In this document: positions 6,578 to 14,613 of the stretch, one piece after another
How the letters are laid out: each line of letters opens with the position of its first letter
Numbering within the stretch: position 1 is the first letter of the stretch
Assembly (NCBI GenBank): GCA_022572105.1
Contig: JACZWN010000026.1
Span: 1-21,786, forward strand
DNA length: 21,786 bases
Direction: 5' to 3'
From: Pseudomonadota bacterium
GTDB taxonomy: Bacteria; Pseudomonadota; Alphaproteobacteria; Kiloniellales; J153
The notes under the pieces: model-generated
Database searches by the model: none
What the model saw: only the letters and a program-made list of their open reading frames with translations
Told to the model about the DNA's origin: nothing
Program-made: the position numbers and the translations under genes

Positions 6578-7285
6578 TTACGCGCCTGGCTCCATCACCT
6601 TCATCAATCTGTCGCGGACGCTCCCCAGGTGCCGGCGCATGGCCGCCTCGGCGCGTGCCGGATCGCGCTCGATGATGGCGCTGAAGATAGCATCGTGTTC
6701 CGGGAAGCTGTGGTGATCGAGCTTTCTTGCCAGCGGCACCTCGCGCGGCCGCGTCCAAACCACGGAGCGCTTGACCGCGTTGAGGGTGTCGAACAGCGCC
6801 ATCAAGCAGGTGTTGTGGGCGGCCGCCGCGATCGTCCGGTGCAGGTTGATGTCCCAGATCTCGTAGATGCGCCAGTCGGTGGCCGACTTGGTCTTGCGGA
6901 TGCAATGCTCGAGTTCGCGAATATCGGCGTTGGTGGCATGGCTCGCCGCCAGCCGAGTCAGGCCGGGCTCGATCAGAAGCCGGGCCTCCATCAGTTCGCG
7001 CGGGGTGGTGTGGCTGCTGACATAGTCTATGTCGCTGGCACTTTCGAGCGGTCGTGAGCCGATGAACGTGCCGCGTCCCACATGGCGCCATATTTGCCCC
7101 GCGGCCTCCAGTTCGGCGAGCGCTCTCCGAAGCAGGCTGCGCGAAACGCCGAGTTGGCGCGACAGCGTGCGTTCCGGCGGCAGGCGGCTGTTGAGTTCCA
7201 GATTGCTGTCGGCGAGATAGGCCCTTAGTCGCGCCGCGGCGTCGTGGTTTCTCGTTCGGGTTTCAGGTTCGATCTCGATCGTCAT
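6578..7285 (-). CDS. GntR-family regulator, FadR subfamily (FCD domain)
   Basis: A 235-residue transcription factor. The winged helix occupies about residues 10-75, with PPERTLSRQLGVSRSLLRRAL and the wing GQIWRHVGRGTFIG. The C-terminal FCD ligand/metal-binding domain has the DINLH (D-x3-H) motif and later His residues (EHDAIF, RRHLGSV) that normally bind a divalent metal. It is transcribed divergently from the transporter/hydrolase operon, 185 bp away, and is the obvious candidate regulator of that operon, responding to a small organic acid (inference). The frame extends upstream to 7456, but that extension covers the whole divergent promoter region. I chose ATG 7285 just before the winged helix. 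An alternative ATG at 7306 lies inside a duplicated motif, and neither start has a clear ribosome-binding site. Confidence 0.85.
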   Translation of the reverse strand: MTIEIEPETRTRNHDAAARLRAYLADSNLELNSRLPPERTLSRQLGVSRSLLRRALAELEAAGQIWRHVGRGTFIGSRPLESASDIDYVSSHTTPRELMEARLLIEPGLTRLAASHATNADIRELEHCIRKTKSATDWRIYEIWDINLHRTIAAAAHNTCLMALFDTLNAVKRSVVWTRPREVPLARKLDHHSFPEHDAIFSAIIERDPARAEAAMRRHLGSVRDRLMKVMEPGA

Positions 7286-7314
7286 TGGTTGCGCCAATGT
7301 CCACATTGGTTGCG
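7283..7314. promoter_or_regulatory. Duplicated 11-bp motif with 21-bp period over the GntR start (operator candidate)
   Basis: CATTGGTTGCG occurs at 7283-7293 and again at 7304-7314, exactly 21 bp (two helical turns) apart. The bases between and around create a palindrome CCAATGT-CC-ACATTGG (7294-7309). The first copy overlaps the chosen start codon of the regulator, so binding here would be autoregulatory (inference). Confidence 0.5.
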
Positions 7315-7345
7315 TATCCAAACCTTCTAATCTATATGAATTGTC

Positions 7346-7382
7346 TTGTAAACGTTGACTTTGAGTCTGGATAACAGATACC
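7346..7382 (+). promoter_or_regulatory. Possible promoter and GntR half-site pair for the transport operon
   Basis: TTGACT (7355-7360) and GATACC (7377-7382) have 16-nt spacing; the -35 is good and the -10 is poor. Just upstream, TTGTAAACG (7346-7354) has the GT..AC core typical of FadR-subfamily operators (family knowledge). Both calls are by eye. Confidence 0.35.
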
Positions 7383-7398
7383 ATTCGCAAATTGGTTC

Positions 7399-7438
7399 GA
7401 GATGCGGACCTTAACGTCAATGACCGAGGCCGCATCTC
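7399..7438 (+). repeat. 9-bp inverted repeat in the leader of the transport operon
   Basis: GAGATGCGG (7399-7407) and CCGCATCTC (7430-7438) are perfectly complementary around 22 nt. If transcription starts near 7389 this is a 5' UTR hairpin ending about 20 nt before the ribosome-binding site of the binding-protein gene. It could equally be a DNA operator. Confidence 0.45.
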
Positions 7439-7470
7439 TATAACGTGCAACCGCATGAGGGAGGAGAAAC

Positions 7471-8442
7471 ATGAAAAAGCTACTACGGAATATCACGGCG
7501 CTTCTCGCCGCGGTCTTGCTTATTGGTGGATTGTCGGTTTCCGGCGCCCAGGCGGACAAAATTCGGATTGCACTGGCCGAAACGCCATCGGACGAGGTTG
7601 CGGCCTTCTTTGTGGCACTGGACCGTGCCAAGGCAATGGGGCTTGACTATGAGTGGACCGCGTTCTCAGACGAGGAACTCGCCATTCAGGCGATTCTGAG
7701 CGGTCAGATGGATATCGGGTTCGGCACCCCCTACGCAGCGATGCAGAGAGCCAAGGCTCCGATCCGTATCATCTTTCAGCTATCCAAGCTGAAATTCTTT
7801 CCGGTCACATCGAAGAAGTATAGCAAGCTTGAAGACCTCGATGGAGAGCCGATCTTGCTCCACTCTCGTGGCGGCGGCACCGATTCAATCGCCAACGTGA
7901 TTGAGGAAAAGCTCGGGATCAAATTCGGAAAACGGTCATATGTTCCCGGATCTGCCAACCGGATCGTTGCCCTGATCGCAGGACAGACCGACGCGACGAT
8001 CGTCGATCTTTCGAACAAGAACAAACTGGTCAAACAGCAAGGCGACAAGTTCAACGTACTGCCGATGTTCGAGGTCGATGCCAGCGACGAGGCCCTGTTT
8101 GCCAACCTCGACTGGATCAAGGCCAACGAAAAAGACGTAGGCATCTTCGTCACGGCGCTTCTTAGCGTTTATCGCGATATGGCCAAGGATCCGACGATCA
8201 TCCGTAGGGAGACCGATCCGGACGGTCCGATCGGCCAGCTTCCGAAAGAAATCCTCGACAGCCTCGATGGTTTCTACGCGGAAGCGGTCGCAGGCGGGCT
8301 TTACGATCCGAATGGTGGCGGTCGCAAGGCGGCCAAGGCGGACTTAAAGTGGTATTCCGCCGCGGGCCAGCTTACCGGCGATCCCGCGGCGCTGAAAATC
8401 GAAGATTTTTGGTATTTCAAGCCCTTGGACGCCGCGCAGTAA
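7471..8442 (+). CDS. ABC transporter substrate-binding protein (NitT/TauT, NMT1/THI5-like)
   Basis: A 323-residue periplasmic binding protein. Residues 1-28 form a Sec signal peptide (KK basic start, Leu/Ala-rich core, cleavage after AQA before DKIRIAL). The mature part has the two-lobed pattern of the SsuA/TauA/NMT1 group: a first strand IRIALAE, then DEELAIQAILSGQMDIGFGTPYAAMQ, LHSRGGGTDSIANVIEEKLGI and a C-terminal helical part. It would capture the substrate for the two permeases and the ATPase encoded next. The start has an excellent ribosome-binding site (GGAGGAG, about 5 nt before ATG). It is the first gene of the operon and is divergent from the GntR regulator. Sequence is less GC-rich than the amino-acid biosynthesis genes to the right. 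The ligand cannot be deduced. Confidence 0.85.
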   Translation: MKKLLRNITALLAAVLLIGGLSVSGAQADKIRIALAETPSDEVAAFFVALDRAKAMGLDYEWTAFSDEELAIQAILSGQMDIGFGTPYAAMQRAKAPIRIIFQLSKLKFFPVTSKKYSKLEDLDGEPILLHSRGGGTDSIANVIEEKLGIKFGKRSYVPGSANRIVALIAGQTDATIVDLSNKNKLVKQQGDKFNVLPMFEVDASDEALFANLDWIKANEKDVGIFVTALLSVYRDMAKDPTIIRRETDPDGPIGQLPKEILDSLDGFYAEAVAGGLYDPNGGGRKAAKADLKWYSAAGQLTGDPAALKIEDFWYFKPLDAAQ

Positions 8443-8451
8443 GTCGGACAC

Positions 8452-8490
8452 GGCAGTTGCTGGCCAGCAAGAAGCGGGTCGGCAACTGCC
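8452..8490 (+). repeat. Stem-loop between binding-protein and permease genes
   Basis: GGCAGTTGC (8452-8460) and GCAACTGCC (8482-8490) form a perfect 9-bp stem with a 21-nt loop, starting 9 nt after the binding-protein stop codon. A pyrimidine-rich run (TCCTCTTTC) follows. Such structures often protect binding-protein mRNA or partly terminate it, giving more binding protein than membrane subunits (established for other ABC operons; inferred here). Confidence 0.55.
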
Positions 8491-8521
8491 TCCTCTTTCA
8501 CCGAATCAGAAACAATGATCT

Positions 8522-9283
8522 ATGCGCAACCGTCCTCTATTCCTGAAGCTCCTCTCTGCCGTGATCGTGTTCGGCGCTTGGGAAATAGCGGGCCGCATTC
8601 CGGTTAGCTACGCCTTCCCAACCTTTCTGGAATCCATGTCGGCGTTGGCGGCGCTCACTTTGGACGGCACCATATTCACTGCTTATGCCGAGACGTTGAA
8701 ACCGCTCGTGGTCGGCATCATCATTTCCGCGGTTCTGGGGATCGGTATAGGGCTTTGGACCGGTTTGAGCTCCAAGTTTGACTGGCTTTTTTCGCCGATC
8801 TTCGTGGTGATGCAGGCGGCTCCCTTGGCCGCGCTGATTCCGCTTCTTATCATGGTCTATGGCATTGGTCTGACGTCCAAGGTCCTTGTTGTCTGCATCA
8901 TGGCCATGCCCGTCATCGTTCTGAACACAAGCGGTGCGGTCCGGAACACCCCCTACACACTCAAAGAGATGGGGCGTGCCTTTCTTGGGACCGAGCGTGA
9001 CATCATGTTGAAAATCGTCATTCCGGCGGCATCGCCGATCATTTTTGCGGGACTGCGGCTGGGCGTTTCGGCCGGATTCATTGGGGCCATTCTGTCAGAG
9101 CTGAAAATCACGCCCACGGGCGTCGGCGACATCATCACCTACAGCCGCTCAATCGCGGACTACCCAAGCATGTATGCCGCCATCTTCTCGATCATCGTGC
9201 TGGCCGTCCTCTTCCTGAACTTGCTGGAGAAAATCGAGCGCCTTCTATTCGGAGGAAACATCCGTGGCTATGTCTCAGACTAG
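8522..9283 (+). CDS. ABC transporter permease (BPD_transp_1), first of two
   Basis: A 253-residue inner-membrane protein with about six hydrophobic helices, of the SsuC/TauC type. The cytoplasmic EAA loop that contacts the ATPase is visible as EMGRAFLGTERDIMLKIVIP (G at the conserved place, then I-x-x-x-IP), followed by IIFAGLRLGVSAGFIGAI. It lies 79 nt after the binding-protein gene, with a stem-loop in the gap. Its last 20 bp overlap the start of the ATPase gene, which suggests translational coupling. A second, different permease gene follows the ATPase, so the channel is probably a heterodimer. Confidence 0.88.
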   Translation: MRNRPLFLKLLSAVIVFGAWEIAGRIPVSYAFPTFLESMSALAALTLDGTIFTAYAETLKPLVVGIIISAVLGIGIGLWTGLSSKFDWLFSPIFVVMQAAPLAALIPLLIMVYGIGLTSKVLVVCIMAMPVIVLNTSGAVRNTPYTLKEMGRAFLGTERDIMLKIVIPAASPIIFAGLRLGVSAGFIGAILSELKITPTGVGDIITYSRSIADYPSMYAAIFSIIVLAVLFLNLLEKIERLLFGGNIRGYVSD

Positions 9284-10070
9284 GGTCGCGCCCAAGCGAG
9301 GCGACGAGCATGACGTGGAATATGCTGTATCGGTCCGCGATGTCTCGAAGAACTACGGCGATGTCGAGGCCCTGAAGGATTTGTCGCTGGACTTTCCGCG
9401 CGGCCAGCTCACGTCCATCCTGGGTCCTTCGGGATGTGGCAAAACCACGCTGCTGAAGATCATTGCCGGTCTCCTGTCGCCGACTTCCGGTGAGGTCGAA
9501 GTAAACGGCAAGGCCGTGACGGGACCGGGTCCCGACCGCGCCTTCGTCTTTCAGGATTTCGCGCTGTTGCCTTGGGCAAGTGTCATCCGCAATGTCGCTT
9601 TTGGTCTGGAGCTGCGCGGCGTTGCCAGGTCGGAGCGGGAAAGCATCGCGCAAAAGTATATTCAGAATGTGGGGCTGGGCGGATTCGAAAACAGTTTTCC
9701 GCACGAATTGTCGGGCGGTATGCGTCAGAGGGTGGGCCTGGCTCGAGCGCTGTCGGTCGATGCGCAGGTCCTCTTGATGGACGAGCCGTTTTCGGCGGTC
9801 GATGAGCAAACCCGGCGCAAGTTTCAGGAAGACCTGCTCTCGCTTGTTCAGCAGGAGAGCAGGACGTTCATATTCGTAACCCATTCGATCGAAGAAGCCG
9901 TCTATGTTTCGGACCAGATCGCGATCCTGCTTCCGCGGCCCTCTCGCGTGTCCGAGATCATCAAGCCGACTGGAATCCGAAACAAGGGCACGGACGATAT
10001 CCGCCGCGATCCGGAATATCTCGATATCGTAGACAGGATTTGGGCCTCGCTGCGCAGCTATGTGGAGTGA
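9264..10070 (+). CDS. ABC transporter ATP-binding protein (SsuB/TauB type)
   Basis: A 268-residue ATPase with all the expected motifs: Walker A GPSGCGKT (54-61), Q-loop at Gln97 (VFQDFALLPW), signature LSGGM (149-153) followed by RQRVGLARAL, Walker B LLMDEP (170-175), D-loop SAVD and switch His207 (FVTHS). Start: GTG at 9264 rather than ATG at 9270, because GGAGG (9251-9255) lies 8 nt upstream of the GTG. The start overlaps the upstream permease gene by 20 bp, and the second permease gene begins 8 nt after the stop. It powers uptake through the two adjacent permeases. Confidence 0.93.
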   Translation: MAMSQTRVAPKRGDEHDVEYAVSVRDVSKNYGDVEALKDLSLDFPRGQLTSILGPSGCGKTTLLKIIAGLLSPTSGEVEVNGKAVTGPGPDRAFVFQDFALLPWASVIRNVAFGLELRGVARSERESIAQKYIQNVGLGGFENSFPHELSGGMRQRVGLARALSVDAQVLLMDEPFSAVDEQTRRKFQEDLLSLVQQESRTFIFVTHSIEEAVYVSDQIAILLPRPSRVSEIIKPTGIRNKGTDDIRRDPEYLDIVDRIWASLRSYVE

Positions 10071-10078
10071 GCGTTGAG

Positions 10079-10831
10079 ATGAAGGTTCTTGGCTATCAGC
10101 TTCCGGGCATGTCGTCGCTGATCCTATGGGGACTGCTCTGGGAGATTGTCGGGCGCCTGGGTGTAACCTTTTTTATCCCTCCTCTGTCCGAAGTTTTTCA
10201 AACGCTGTTTTCGATCATCGGCACCCCGGTCTTCCTGAAAGCCATCTCGGAAACCGCATATGCGTTCGTTGCCGGTGTGACCTCGGCGATCGTGATTGGC
10301 GTCCCGGTGGGCATCCTGATGGGCAAGAGTCGCCTACTGGACGAGCTTCTTCTGCCCTGGGTCAATATTTTCTTAAGTGCCCCTTTGACGGCGCTGGTGC
10401 CGGTCTTGATGGTGCTGTTTGGTTTCGGCATGAAATCGATCATCATCATCACGACCCTTTTTGCCATATGGATCATAATTCTGAACTCTCGCGCGGGCGT
10501 CATGCAGATCAACCGTTCTCTCGTTGAGATGGCGCATTGTTTCGGTGCCTCACCGATGGACGCCTTCACAAAGGTCTACTTCTGGGCGGCTCTGCCTGAA
10601 ATCCTGGGTGGCATCCGAATTGGCGTCATCCGGGCGGTGAAGGGTGTCATAATCGGCCAGCTTCTGATATCGATCGTCGGCTTCGGGGCGCTTTTCGAAC
10701 TTTATTCGGCAAACTTTCTGATGGGGCACTTTTGGGCGGTCTTGATCGTGCTTTTCGCTCTCGCCTTCACGATATCTGAATTCCTTGCTTATCTAGAACG
10801 TCGAGTGCGCTATTACGCGTCCGAGCGCTAA
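10079..10831 (+). CDS. ABC transporter permease (BPD_transp_1), second of two
   Basis: A 250-residue inner-membrane permease, clearly different from the first (8522-9283) but of the same family. The EAA loop reads VEMAHCFGASPMDAFTKVYFWAALPEILGGIRIG, split around the conserved Gly and the I/L-P turn. About six membrane segments are visible. A TTG at 10040 would lengthen it inside the ATPase gene; I prefer ATG 10079, which begins MKVLGYQLPG and follows GGAGTGAG. The pairing of two unlike permeases with one ATPase in a NitT/TauT-type system is less usual than a single homodimeric permease (family knowledge). Confidence 0.87.
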   Translation: MKVLGYQLPGMSSLILWGLLWEIVGRLGVTFFIPPLSEVFQTLFSIIGTPVFLKAISETAYAFVAGVTSAIVIGVPVGILMGKSRLLDELLLPWVNIFLSAPLTALVPVLMVLFGFGMKSIIIITTLFAIWIIILNSRAGVMQINRSLVEMAHCFGASPMDAFTKVYFWAALPEILGGIRIGVIRAVKGVIIGQLLISIVGFGALFELYSANFLMGHFWAVLIVLFALAFTISEFLAYLERRVRYYASER

Positions 10832-10890
10832 GCTGTGGGCGACGCGCGGTCGGTTGGGACTATTGGGAAACGGCGGCAAGGAGAGCCAAA

Positions 10891-11574
10891 TTGGACTTTA
10901 TCTTTCCCCTCCAGCAGGTTTCATTGCCGATCGTCGGCGACCAGAAACGGTTTCCGGTGCGCCGCATCTATTGCGTCGGCCGCAACTATTTGGACCACAT
11001 CCGAGAGACCGCCGGCGCCGACGAGCGCGAGCCGCCGTTTTTCTTTCAGAAGCCGACCGATGCGATCCTCGAGAACGGTGGTGAGTTTCCCTATCCCCCG
11101 CTGTCCGAGAAGACCCACCACGAGATCGAGTTGGTCGTCGCCATCGGCACGGGCGGCAAGGAGATCGAGGCGGAGAACGCGCTCGATCACGTTTTCGGCT
11201 ATACCGTCGGCATCGATATGACGCGGCGCGACCTGCAAGGCGTGGCCAAGGAAATGCGCCGCCCATGGGAGGCCGGAAAGTCCTTCGATCACGCGGCGCC
11301 CTGTTCGGCGATCGTTCCCGCCGCCGATATCGGTCATCCGCAAGGCGGTCGAATTTGGCTGGCCGTCAATGGCGAAATTCGTCAGGACGGCGATCTGGCG
11401 CAACAGATCTGGAGCGTCCCGGAATCGATCGCCCACCTGACGACGCTATTCGAGCTGGCACCGGGCGATCTGATCATGACCGGGACGCCTGCCGGGGTCG
11501 GGTCCGTCAATCGGGGCGACAAAGTCACCGGCGGCATCGCCGGCATCGCCGATATCGAGATCACCGTCGTCTAA
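10891..11574 (+). CDS. Fumarylacetoacetate hydrolase-family protein (acylpyruvase/fumarylpyruvate hydrolase-like)
   Basis: A 227-residue FAH-fold enzyme that would hydrolyse a C-C bond in an acylpyruvate-type substrate with a divalent metal. It opens PVRRIYCVGRNYLDH (22-36). The metal ligands E-x-E and D are visible at Glu78 and Glu80 (HHEIELV) and Asp109 (VGIDMTRRDLQ), then KSFD (130-133) and the late GTPAGVG turn. Length and the 'RFPVRRIYCVGRNY' start resemble fumarylpyruvate hydrolases of gentisate degradation and FAHD1 acylpyruvases. The start is TTG at 10891, chosen because AAGGAGAG lies about 5 nt upstream. It follows the second permease by 59 nt and probably closes the transport operon, suggesting that the imported compound or its product is an acylpyruvate or related acid (inference). 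Confidence 0.87.
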   Translation: MDFIFPLQQVSLPIVGDQKRFPVRRIYCVGRNYLDHIRETAGADEREPPFFFQKPTDAILENGGEFPYPPLSEKTHHEIELVVAIGTGGKEIEAENALDHVFGYTVGIDMTRRDLQGVAKEMRRPWEAGKSFDHAAPCSAIVPAADIGHPQGGRIWLAVNGEIRQDGDLAQQIWSVPESIAHLTTLFELAPGDLIMTGTPAGVGSVNRGDKVTGGIAGIADIEITVV

Positions 11575-11579
11575 AGCAA

Positions 11580-11597
11580 ATTCCACTCACGTGGAAT
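11580..11597. terminator. Short hairpin between convergent hydrolase gene and asd
   Basis: ATTCCAC (11580-11586) and GTGGAAT (11591-11597) form a perfect 7-bp stem with a 4-nt loop, 5 nt beyond the hydrolase stop and 24 nt from the asd stop. No U-run follows, so termination is plausible but weakly supported. Confidence 0.4.
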
Positions 11598-11621
11598 CGG
11601 GGCCGGCCCGCACCGCGCCGC

Positions 11622-12638
<1,017 letters not shown>

Positions 12639-12723
12639 CGGATTCGCCCTTTTGTCTCGTTCGGGTGTAATATCGCCCGGGTTCAGTTAAGGCCCCTGGC
12701 CGCAAATTGCAAGAGAAGCCGCC

Positions 12724-13053
12724 ATGGCCGGGCGAATCGAGAGCTACGCCGAGTTTTGGCCGTTCTACCTGGGGCAGCACAGCCACGCCGCGAACCGGGC
12801 GCTGCACCTCGCCGGCACCGGGGCCGGAATCGCGCTGCTCGCGGCCGGAATCGCGATCCTGGACTGGCGCCCGATGGTGGCCGCGGCGGTGGTCGGCTAC
12901 GGCTTCGCCTGGGCCGGCCATTTCTTCGTCGAGCGCAACCGGCCGGCCACCTTCACCTATCCGCTGTGGTCGCTGGTGAGCGACCTGCGCATGTTCGGCC
13001 TTTTCGTCACCGGCCGCCTGAAGGCCGAGCTCGAGCGCCAGGGGTTTGGGTGA
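12724..13053 (+). CDS. DUF962 (Mpo1-like) small membrane protein
   Basis: A 109-residue protein of the DUF962/YGL010w family. The N-terminal FWPFYLGQHSHAANRALHLAGT (11-32) gives His19, His21 and His28, and WAGHFFVERNRPATF (63-77) gives His66, the conserved residues of the family. Two hydrophobic segments lie between and after (about 31-47 and 51-66). In yeast the homologue Mpo1 is an Fe(II) dioxygenase in alpha-oxidation of 2-hydroxy fatty acids (established); whether this short bacterial relative does the same is unknown. Divergent from asd by 85 bp, and followed 26 nt after its stop by a strong hairpin terminator. Confidence 0.82.
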   Translation: MAGRIESYAEFWPFYLGQHSHAANRALHLAGTGAGIALLAAGIAILDWRPMVAAAVVGYGFAWAGHFFVERNRPATFTYPLWSLVSDLRMFGLFVTGRLKAELERQGFG

Positions 13054-13079
13054 GGCGGCCTCTCTCCCGCGCCAACATG

Positions 13080-13110
13080 AAAAGGCCGCCCCCCAAGGGG
13101 ACGGCCTTTT
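13080..13110. terminator. Strong bidirectional rho-independent terminator
   Basis: AAAAGGCCG (13080-13088) and CGGCCTTTT (13102-13110) form a perfect stem whose interior (CCCC.. AA ..GGGG) can pair further. The T-run on the plus strand serves the DUF962 gene. The mirrored A-run gives a T-run on the minus strand, serving the small secreted-protein gene that ends at 13137. Confidence 0.85.
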
Positions 13111-13136
13111 CGCCTGTGTCGCAGGCTTTTCCGAGC

Positions 13137-13328
13137 TCAGTTGCTGCTGGTCTCGGGAATCGGCGTGGACGGCGCTTGACCGCCGGTCGAACCCGTCGAC
13201 GCGGTCTGCGTTTCCAACGACACGGACTGTGTGCCGTAGGAGTCACAACCGCCACCGGCGAAGGCCGATCCGGCGGAAATCGCGATGACGCCCAGCGCCA
13301 TTGCGAACACGGCTAATGATTTGGACAC
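13137..13328 (-). CDS. Tiny secreted protein, function unknown
   Basis: A 63-residue protein. Residues 1-24 are a Sec signal peptide (MSKSL start, Ala/Val/Ile core, cleavage after SAFA). The 39-residue mature part begins GGGCDSYGTQ and is Ser/Thr/Pro/Gln-rich with one Cys and a TPIPET near the end. I do not recognise a family, though small alphaproteobacterial exported proteins of this style exist. The 'GGGC' is not a classical lipobox. Start: GTG at 13328, not the in-frame ATG at 13346, because the sequence between them is an almost ideal ribosome-binding site, GGAGGTGATC, with GGAGG 7 nt from the GTG. It has its own promoter candidate (13365-13394) and terminator, so it is probably a highly expressed single gene. 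Confidence 0.75.
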   Translation of the reverse strand: MSKSLAVFAMALGVIAISAGSAFAGGGCDSYGTQSVSLETQTASTGSTGGQAPSTPIPETSSN

Positions 13329-13329
13329 C

Positions 13330-13344
13330 GGATCACCTCCTTTC
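13330..13344 (-). promoter_or_regulatory. Extended Shine-Dalgarno sequence complementary to the 16S rRNA 3' end
   Basis: On the coding strand the 15 nt GAAAGGAGGTGATCC is complementary to what I remember as the alphaproteobacterial 16S 3' end (GGATCACCTCCTTTC). It ends one base before the GTG start. Typical genes in this window show 4-6 pairing bases. Confidence 0.75.
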
Positions 13345-13364
13345 ATTTGTTGACATCGGGAGCG

Positions 13365-13394
13365 AGCATAGACCGCTTAACGGAATCGCGTCAA
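13365..13394 (-). promoter_or_regulatory. Sigma-70-like promoter of the tiny secreted-protein gene
   Basis: On the minus strand TTGACG (13394-13389) and TATGCT (13370-13365) are 18 nt apart. Transcription would start near 13358, giving a leader of about 30 nt that carries the extended ribosome-binding site. Confidence 0.55.
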
Positions 13395-13438
13395 TCAACG
13401 GTTTCGCGAGCCGGGCCTACCCCCACGGGCGCGCCCCC

Positions 13439-14551
13439 TCACGCCGCCAGCTTGTCGAGCTCGGCGAGCACGGCTTCGCCCATGGCCGCGGTCGAAACCG
13501 TCTCGGCGCCGGGGGCGGCGATGTCGGCGGTGCGCGTGCCCGCATCGAGCACGTTCTTGACCGCGGTCTCGACCAGATCGGCGTCGGCGTCCAGATCCAA
13601 CGAATAGCGCAGCATCATGGCGAAGCTGAGCATCATGGCGAGCGGATTGGCCTTGCCTTGGCCGGCGATGTCGGGGGCGGTGCCGTGCACCGGCTCGTAG
13701 AGCGACTGGCGGCGCCCGGTCTCGTCCGGGTCGCCGAGCGAGGCCGAGGGCAGCATGCCGAGCGAGCCGGTCAGCATTCCGGCCTCGTCGGACAACATGT
13801 CGCCGAACATGTTGTCGGTGACGATGACGTCGAACTGCTTGGGGTTGCGCACCAACTGCATGGCGCAGTTGTCGGCATACATATGGGTCAGCTCGACGTC
13901 GGTGAACTCGGCGGCATGCACCCTGGTCACCTCCTGGCGCCAGAGCACGCCCGTTTCCATGACGTTGGCCTTCTCCGCCGAGCACAGCCTGCCCGAGCGC
14001 TTGCGCGCCAGCTCGAAGGCGACGCGCGCCACGCGCTCGATCTCGGGCGTCGTGTAGACCTGGGTGTTGACGCCGCGGCGCGTGCCGTCGGGCAGCTCCT
14101 CGATGCCGCGCGGCTCGCCGAAGTAGAGCCCGCCGGTGAGCTCGCGCACGATCATGATGTCGAGGCCCGAGACCACCTCGGGTTTCAGCGTCGAGGCCTC
14201 GACCAGGGCATCGAAGCAGATCGCGGGGCGCAAGTTGGCGTAGAGGTCCATCTCCTTGCGCAGGCGCAAGAGCCCGCGCTCGGGCTTTTGGTCGAACGGC
14301 AGGTCGTCCCACTTGGGCCCGCCGACCGCGCCGAGCAGCACGGCATCGGCGGCCATGGCTTTTTCCATGGTGGCGTCCGCCAGCGGCGCGCCGTGGCCGT
14401 CGATGGCCGCGCCGCCGACCAGGTCCTCCTCGACGTCGAAGCTGACCGCTTGGCGCCGGTCGAACCAGTCGACCATCCGGCGCACCTCGGCCATGACCTC
14501 CGGGCCGATGCCGTCGCCCGGCAGGATCAGCAGTTTCTTGTTGGCGGGCAT
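13439..14551 (-). CDS. leuB: 3-isopropylmalate dehydrogenase
   Basis: A 370-residue NAD-dependent enzyme that oxidatively decarboxylates 3-isopropylmalate in leucine synthesis. LPGDGIGPEV (10-19) starts the protein. The substrate-binding arginines are in ERGLLRLRKE and ANLRP (91-109), Tyr143 in ELTGGLYFG, Lys194 in SAEKANVM, and Asp227, Asp251 and Asp255 in YADNCAM and DNMFGDMLSDEAG bind Mg2+ and substrate. The NAD motif EPVHGTAPDIAG is at 286-297. Full length. It follows leuD by 62 nt on the minus strand and is the last gene of leuC-leuD-leuB. Confidence 0.97.
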   Translation of the reverse strand: MPANKKLLILPGDGIGPEVMAEVRRMVDWFDRRQAVSFDVEEDLVGGAAIDGHGAPLADATMEKAMAADAVLLGAVGGPKWDDLPFDQKPERGLLRLRKEMDLYANLRPAICFDALVEASTLKPEVVSGLDIMIVRELTGGLYFGEPRGIEELPDGTRRGVNTQVYTTPEIERVARVAFELARKRSGRLCSAEKANVMETGVLWRQEVTRVHAAEFTDVELTHMYADNCAMQLVRNPKQFDVIVTDNMFGDMLSDEAGMLTGSLGMLPSASLGDPDETGRRQSLYEPVHGTAPDIAGQGKANPLAMMLSFAMMLRYSLDLDADADLVETAVKNVLDAGTRTADIAAPGAETVSTAAMGEAVLAELDKLAA

Positions 14552-14613
14552 GGCGGCGCTGTCTCCCTTTCCGTTCGCGTTTGTTCGGTAATTTCGATTC
14601 GCTCGGCGCGGCC

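Noticed and set aside
4596..7091. 831-codon minus-strand open frame across the CoA-ester lyase, pdxY and regulator genes
   Set aside because: Out of frame with three recognisable genes; a by-product of high GC with few stop codons.
7286..7456. Upstream start at 7456 for the GntR regulator
   Set aside because: It would add 57 residues with no homology and cover the whole divergent promoter region; the winged helix begins just after the ATG at 7285.
13330..13344. Match to the 3' end of 16S rRNA
   Set aside because: Only about 15 nt match and no rRNA surrounds it; it lies correctly spaced before a GTG start on the opposite strand and is best read as an extended ribosome-binding site.
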